From assembly GCF_018614975.1 (NCBI RefSeq), contig NZ_JAGGNR010000026.1, positions 62,001-126,000 on the forward strand: a stretch of 64,000 bases of DNA, written 5' to 3'. This DNA is from Paenibacillus polymyxa (GTDB lineage: Bacteria > Bacillota > Bacilli > Paenibacillales > Paenibacillaceae). The position numbers were made by a program, and so were the translations under genes. This document shows, one piece after another, positions 60,295 to 64,000 of the stretch (position 1 is its first letter; each line of letters starts with the position of its first letter). The notes below the pieces were generated by a model. The model ran no database searches. It saw only the letters and a list, made by a program, of their open reading frames with translations, and was not told the DNA's origin.

Positions 60295-61788
60295 ATGAGT
60301 TACGTAATCGGTGTTGATCTTGGAACCAGCGCGGTTAAAACCGTGTTGGTCAATCGTGAAGGAAAAGTGGCATTTGAAGCATCCGAGGCATACCCGTTAT
60401 ACCAGCCCAAGGCCGGATACAGTGAACAAAATCCCGAAGATTGGGTAGAGCAGACCATTGTTTCCTTGCGTAAATTGCTCGAAGTGTCTGGTGTACAGCC
60501 TTCGGAAATCGACGGATTGAGCTTCTCCGGTCAGATGCACGGACTGGTCTTGGTGGATGCTGGAGGCAAACCGCTGCGAAATGCAATCCTGTGGAACGAT
60601 ACACGCACTACGGCTCAGTGCCGTCGGATCGAAAAAGTACTGGATGGCAAGCTCTTAAGCATTGCCCGGAACCGTGCCCTTGAAGGCTTTACCTTGCCGA
60701 AAATTCTGTGGGTTCAGGAGAACGAGCCTGAATTGTTACAGCAAGCATCCTTGTTCCTGTTGCCAAAAGACTATGTGCGTTATCGCCTGACCGGGGATTA
60801 CGCTATGGATTATTCGGATGCAGCGGGTACCTTGCTGCTGAACGTTGCAGGCAAGCAGTGGAGCAACGAGATTGCAGAAGCATTCGAGCTGCCGATCTCC
60901 CTTTGTCCACGTCTTGTGGAATCGTTTGAGGAAGTGGGTACGTTGCTGCCTGAGATTGCAGATCAAACGGGTCTGGCGGCTGCGACGAAAGTATATGCAG
61001 GTGGCGCGGATAATGCGTGTGGTGCCATTGGCGCAGGCATTCTGAGTGAAGGACAGACGATGTGCAGCATCGGGACGTCCGGGGTTGTGCTTTCCTACGA
61101 AGAGCGCAAAGATCTCGACTTCGAAGGCAAAGTACACTTTTTTAATCACGGGGAGAAGGATGCCTTCTATATTATGGGTGTAACGCTTGCTGCAGGATAC
61201 AGCCTGTCCTGGTTCAAGGATACGTTTGCAGCGGACAAATCATTTGATGTGCTCTTACAGGGCATTGATCAGGTTCCGCCGGGCAGCAACGGATTGTTGT
61301 TCACACCATATATCGTTGGGGAGCGTACCCCTCATCCCGATGCGAATATCCGTGGCAGCTTCATCGGTATGGATGCAGGACACAAGCTGGAGCACTTTGG
61401 ACGTGCGGTGATGGAGGGCATTACCTTCTCGCTGCGCGAGTCCATTGATATTCTGCGTGGCGCAGGTAAAACCGTTAATGAAGTCATCTCCATTGGTGGC
61501 GGTGCCAAGAACGAAGCCTGGTTGCAAATGCAGGCTGATGTCTTTAACGCCACGATTGTGAAGCTGGAGAGCGAACAGGGTCCTGCGATGGGTGCAGCAA
61601 TGCTGGCTGCCTATGGCTGTGGCTGGTTCCCGTCCTTGCAGGAATGTGCAACGGCGTTTATTCGTCCAGCGAAGTCCTATGAGCCGAACCCGGAAACGGT
61701 TGCCGTTTATGATGGACTGTTCGCACTGTACCAGGAAGTCTATGGACAGACACGTAGTCTCAATGATCGTTTGGCTGAATACCGTTAA
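60295..61788 (+). CDS. xylB: Xylulokinase
   Basis: A 497-residue FGGY-family kinase phosphorylating D-xylulose to xylulose 5-phosphate. The ATPase-fold phosphate motif is GVDLGTSAVKTVLV, the substrate region SFSGQMHGLVLVD and LWNDTRT, and the second half has GGADNACGAIG and SIGGGAKNEAWLQMQADVF. GAGAGGAG precedes the ATG. Product enters the pentose phosphate pathway. It has its own terminator; whether it shares the xylA promoter depends on read-through of the strong terminator. Confidence 0.96.
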   Translation: MSYVIGVDLGTSAVKTVLVNREGKVAFEASEAYPLYQPKAGYSEQNPEDWVEQTIVSLRKLLEVSGVQPSEIDGLSFSGQMHGLVLVDAGGKPLRNAILWNDTRTTAQCRRIEKVLDGKLLSIARNRALEGFTLPKILWVQENEPELLQQASLFLLPKDYVRYRLTGDYAMDYSDAAGTLLLNVAGKQWSNEIAEAFELPISLCPRLVESFEEVGTLLPEIADQTGLAAATKVYAGGADNACGAIGAGILSEGQTMCSIGTSGVVLSYEERKDLDFEGKVHFFNHGEKDAFYIMGVTLAAGYSLSWFKDTFAADKSFDVLLQGIDQVPPGSNGLLFTPYIVGERTPHPDANIRGSFIGMDAGHKLEHFGRAVMEGITFSLRESIDILRGAGKTVNEVISIGGGAKNEAWLQMQADVFNATIVKLESEQGPAMGAAMLAAYGCGWFPSLQECATAFIRPAKSYEPNPETVAVYDGLFALYQEVYGQTRSLNDRLAEYR

Positions 61789-61826
61789 TTCATTTATTTC
61801 ACTACATTAATCTTGTGATTACCTTA

Positions 61827-61855
61827 AAAGCATCCGCGAAGGCGGGTGCTTTTTT
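61827..61855 (+). terminator. Terminator after xylB
   Basis: AAAGCATCCGC (61827-61837) pairs with GCGGGTGCTTT (61842-61852) with one G-U pair, followed by TTT. Confidence 0.9.
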
Positions 61856-62008
61856 GTCGTTCATCAAGATTAACCCCATGAAAGGTTTAATCGGCCTGCA
61901 TATCTGTATTCCGGCTCTGCATAGATTGGAAATAGAGGATTGTGGTTCGTCCAGGCATCGTGTGTCCGACATTTTAATAGGTAGAAGCTTGAGCATGGGG
62001 GTGAAGCT

Positions 62009-62725
62009 TTGGATGGACATGAGGAATATGGTAGACCACATATTACCTTGTCGATGATCGTTCGTAATGAGGAGAATCGGTATCTCAGGCAGGCATTGGA
62101 GACACATCGTCCCTGGATTGATCGCGCTGTAATCATTGATGACGGAAGCACGGATGGAACAGTCGCGCTGTGCAGGGAACTTCTGGACGGTATTCCACTC
62201 GTAGTAGTGGAGAACGCTGCTTCACGTTTTGCAGACGAGGTAAGCCTGAGAAAACAACAATGGGAAGAGACGGTGGCGACCAATCCGGAGTGGATTTTGA
62301 ATCTGGATGCGGATGAGATTCTAACCAGTGACTTTGGGGTGGTGCGGGATCTGCTGCTCAGTGGCAATGAAGATGCGATCTATCTCAGATTGTTTGATAT
62401 GTGGAGTGAGACGCATTACCGGGAAGATGAGTTCTGGCAGGCGCATGCCTATTATCGGCCATTTCTGATTCGTTATCACCCGGGGATGAACTATGAATGG
62501 AAGGAGACCCCCCAGCATTGCGGTCGTTTTCCGTTAACGATCCAGCATTGGTCTTATGGATGTCATGCTCCCCGGGTGAAGCACTATGGTTGGGCGCGGG
62601 AAGAAGACCGCATCCGCAAATATGAACGCTATCAAGCACTGGACCCTGAAGCAAGATACGGTTGGAAGGAACAGTATGAATCGATATTGGATCAAGAGCC
62701 ACGACTGTTGGCATGGTTCGAATAA
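62009..62725 (+). CDS. Glycosyltransferase family 2 protein
   Basis: A 238-residue GT-A glycosyltransferase. The opening ITLSMIVRNEENRYLRQALE, the nucleotide-binding IIDDGSTDGTV and the metal-binding DADE motif (LNLDADEIL) are clear. The start is a TTG at 62009 with GGGGGTG upstream; the next in-frame ATG (62054) would cut into the first strand. It is likely involved in wall or surface glycosylation. The next glycosyltransferase gene begins 12 bases after its stop. Confidence 0.85.
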   Translation: MDGHEEYGRPHITLSMIVRNEENRYLRQALETHRPWIDRAVIIDDGSTDGTVALCRELLDGIPLVVVENAASRFADEVSLRKQQWEETVATNPEWILNLDADEILTSDFGVVRDLLLSGNEDAIYLRLFDMWSETHYREDEFWQAHAYYRPFLIRYHPGMNYEWKETPQHCGRFPLTIQHWSYGCHAPRVKHYGWAREEDRIRKYERYQALDPEARYGWKEQYESILDQEPRLLAWFE

Positions 62726-62736
62726 GGAGAGGGGGA

Positions 62737-64000
62737 GTGAGCACGTTGAAGAAAGACCCGTTACGCAAATCACAAGAAGAATCCCAACCTCAAATAGAAC
62801 TGAATTCACAAGAGAATGAGAAGCAACATGAGGGTGAAAATGAGAATCAGAAAGAGAGCCAGAATAATCATCGACCGTCCAGACGTTCTGCAACATTGAA
62901 AGAAACCCGTCAATCAGAAAAGCTTCAGCAGCAAAGTCAGGAAAGAATACTGATCGCCAGCCCGGTTCGCCAGACAACTCCGGTGCTCCGTGAATTTCTG
63001 GATTCTCTGCATGCACTGGAACGAACAACAGTGAAGACGGATTATCTTTTTGTAGACGATAACGTGGAAGAAGCCGCATCGAATATATTGCGTGAATTTG
63101 TGCTTCAGCATGAGGGAACGGTTATTCAAGCAGATGAACATGGCAGCGGTAGTCCTGACAACAAGGGGGTGTACACCAAGGATGAGGGAGGACACTATTG
63201 GCAGGATGAGCAGATTTGGCGTGTAGCCGGTTTGAAAAATCGCATATTGCAATATGCACGCGACAATCATTACGATGCGGTTTTCCTGATTGATTCTGAC
63301 TTGGTGCTGCATCCGCGGACGCTGGAGCAACTTGTATCGAGTGGCAAAGACATTGTATCCAATATCTTTTGGACCCGCTGGCAGCCGGATGCCAGGGAAA
63401 TGCCACAGGTATGGCTGCAAGATGAGTATGCTTTGTATCGCCGCGGTGGCAAAACATTAGACGGAACCGAGGCGGAGGACGAGGGCACGCAAACGACTGC
63501 TTTTCTAACTCAACTGCGGATCCCGGGTTGTTATGAAGTTGGAGGGCTAGGGGCGTGTACCCTTATTCGCAAAAATGTTCTGGCAGCTGGAGTTTCATAT
63601 GACCAGATTCCGAACGTATCTTTCTGGGGCGAAGATCGTCATTTCTGCATTCGTGCTCAGGCACTTGGTTTTCGCTTGTTCGTTGATACACATTTACCGG
63701 CTTACCATATCTATCGTTTGTCTGAACTCCCAGGGGTAGCAGCTTATAATCGCAGAGCCAGACGGGGCGATCAGACGATCAGTATTACCTTGTGTATGAT
63801 TGTGAAAAATGAAGAAGCTTCCCTCGCCAGATGTCTGGACTCGGTCAACGGCATTGCCGATGAGATTGTAATCGTGGATACCGGATCAACGGATCGCACT
63901 CGTCAGATCGCTTCCAGATATACGGATCGTATCGTTGATTTTGAATGGGTGGATGACTTTGCAGCAGCACGCAACTATGCCTTCGATCAGGCGAAGAGTG
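62737..64000 (+). CDS. Large two-domain glycosyltransferase, cut by window end
   Basis: At least 421 residues are in the window, and the frame is open at its right edge. It starts at a GTG (62737) 7 bases after AAGGAG. The first ~70 residues are low-complexity and rich in Glu, Gln, Asn and Ser. A GT-A-like domain follows, with the Asp-containing DSD motif (VFLIDSDLVL) and VSFWGEDRHFCIRAQ. From about residue 346 a second GT2 domain begins, SLCMIVKNEEASLARCLDSV with VDTGSTDRT. The two domains suggest sequential transfer activities. Acceptor unknown. Confidence 0.85.
   Translation, partial: MSTLKKDPLRKSQEESQPQIELNSQENEKQHEGENENQKESQNNHRPSRRSATLKETRQSEKLQQQSQERILIASPVRQTTPVLREFLDSLHALERTTVKTDYLFVDDNVEEAASNILREFVLQHEGTVIQADEHGSGSPDNKGVYTKDEGGHYWQDEQIWRVAGLKNRILQYARDNHYDAVFLIDSDLVLHPRTLEQLVSSGKDIVSNIFWTRWQPDAREMPQVWLQDEYALYRRGGKTLDGTEAEDEGTQTTAFLTQLRIPGCYEVGGLGACTLIRKNVLAAGVSYDQIPNVSFWGEDRHFCIRAQALGFRLFVDTHLPAYHIYRLSELPGVAAYNRRARRGDQTISITLCMIVKNEEASLARCLDSVNGIADEIVIVDTGSTDRTRQIASRYTDRIVDFEWVDDFAAARNYAFDQAKS

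Overview
The window looks like chromosomal DNA of a Paenibacillus-type member of the Bacillota. Support comes from AAGGAGG-like ribosome binding sites with frequent GTG/TTG starts, a YesM/YesN-type two-component pair beside LplB/LplC-type permeases with no ATPase of their own, many cre-like operators, a qox-type menaquinol oxidase, xylR/xylA/xylB with a ROK-family XylR, and moderate G+C. This placement is inference from gene content. I saw no rRNA, tRNA, CRISPR array, insertion sequence or prophage gene.

Layout. (1) 1-6.8 kb holds housekeeping genes: aldo/keto reductase, thioredoxin-like protein, UppP, a TetR regulator, a polar amino acid ABC importer and an OsmC-like protein. (2) 6.9-25.6 kb is a glycan-use locus: histidine kinase and AraC-type response regulator, a GH2-type enzyme, two permeases, three tandem paralogous sugar-binding lipoproteins, a GH95 enzyme and a GH1 beta-glucosidase. 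Its transcription units carry recurring palindromic operators (TGTAAGCACTTACA-like and AAAACGTTTT). (3) 25.8-30.4 kb is a small membrane protein followed by qoxABCD. (4) 30.5-45.8 kb is the most unusual part: an enoyl-reductase-like protein, BioY with its own EcfA1-EcfA2-EcfT module, a YerA-like amidohydrolase, acyl-CoA ligase, thiolase-like protein, short-chain reductase, two glycosyltransferases, an MFS exporter, an acyl-CoA dehydrogenase and a convergent double-hotdog hydratase. It reads as a CoA-based acyl assembly or remodelling pathway joined to glycosylation and export, and I cannot match it to a described system. (5) 46.0-49.4 kb is kduI, a DeoR regulator, kduD and a TIM-barrel isomerase, for unsaturated uronate use. 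(6) 49.6-57 kb holds metY, a Fur-box-linked P1B-4 metal ATPase, an alpha/beta hydrolase, a ZIP transporter, trxB and a redoxin. (7) 57.1-61.9 kb is the xylose locus, with a structured intergenic element before xylB. (8) 62-64 kb has two glycosyltransferase genes; the second runs off the window.

How the parts work together. Regions 2, 5 and 7 form a plant-polysaccharide strategy: extracellular binding, import and cytoplasmic cleavage of oligosaccharides, plus pectin-derived uronate and xylose use, mostly under carbon-catabolite-like operators. Region 4 is biosynthetic in character. In the metal and redox block, a Fur-like box precedes the metal exporter and a PerR-like box lies between the ZIP gene and trxB.
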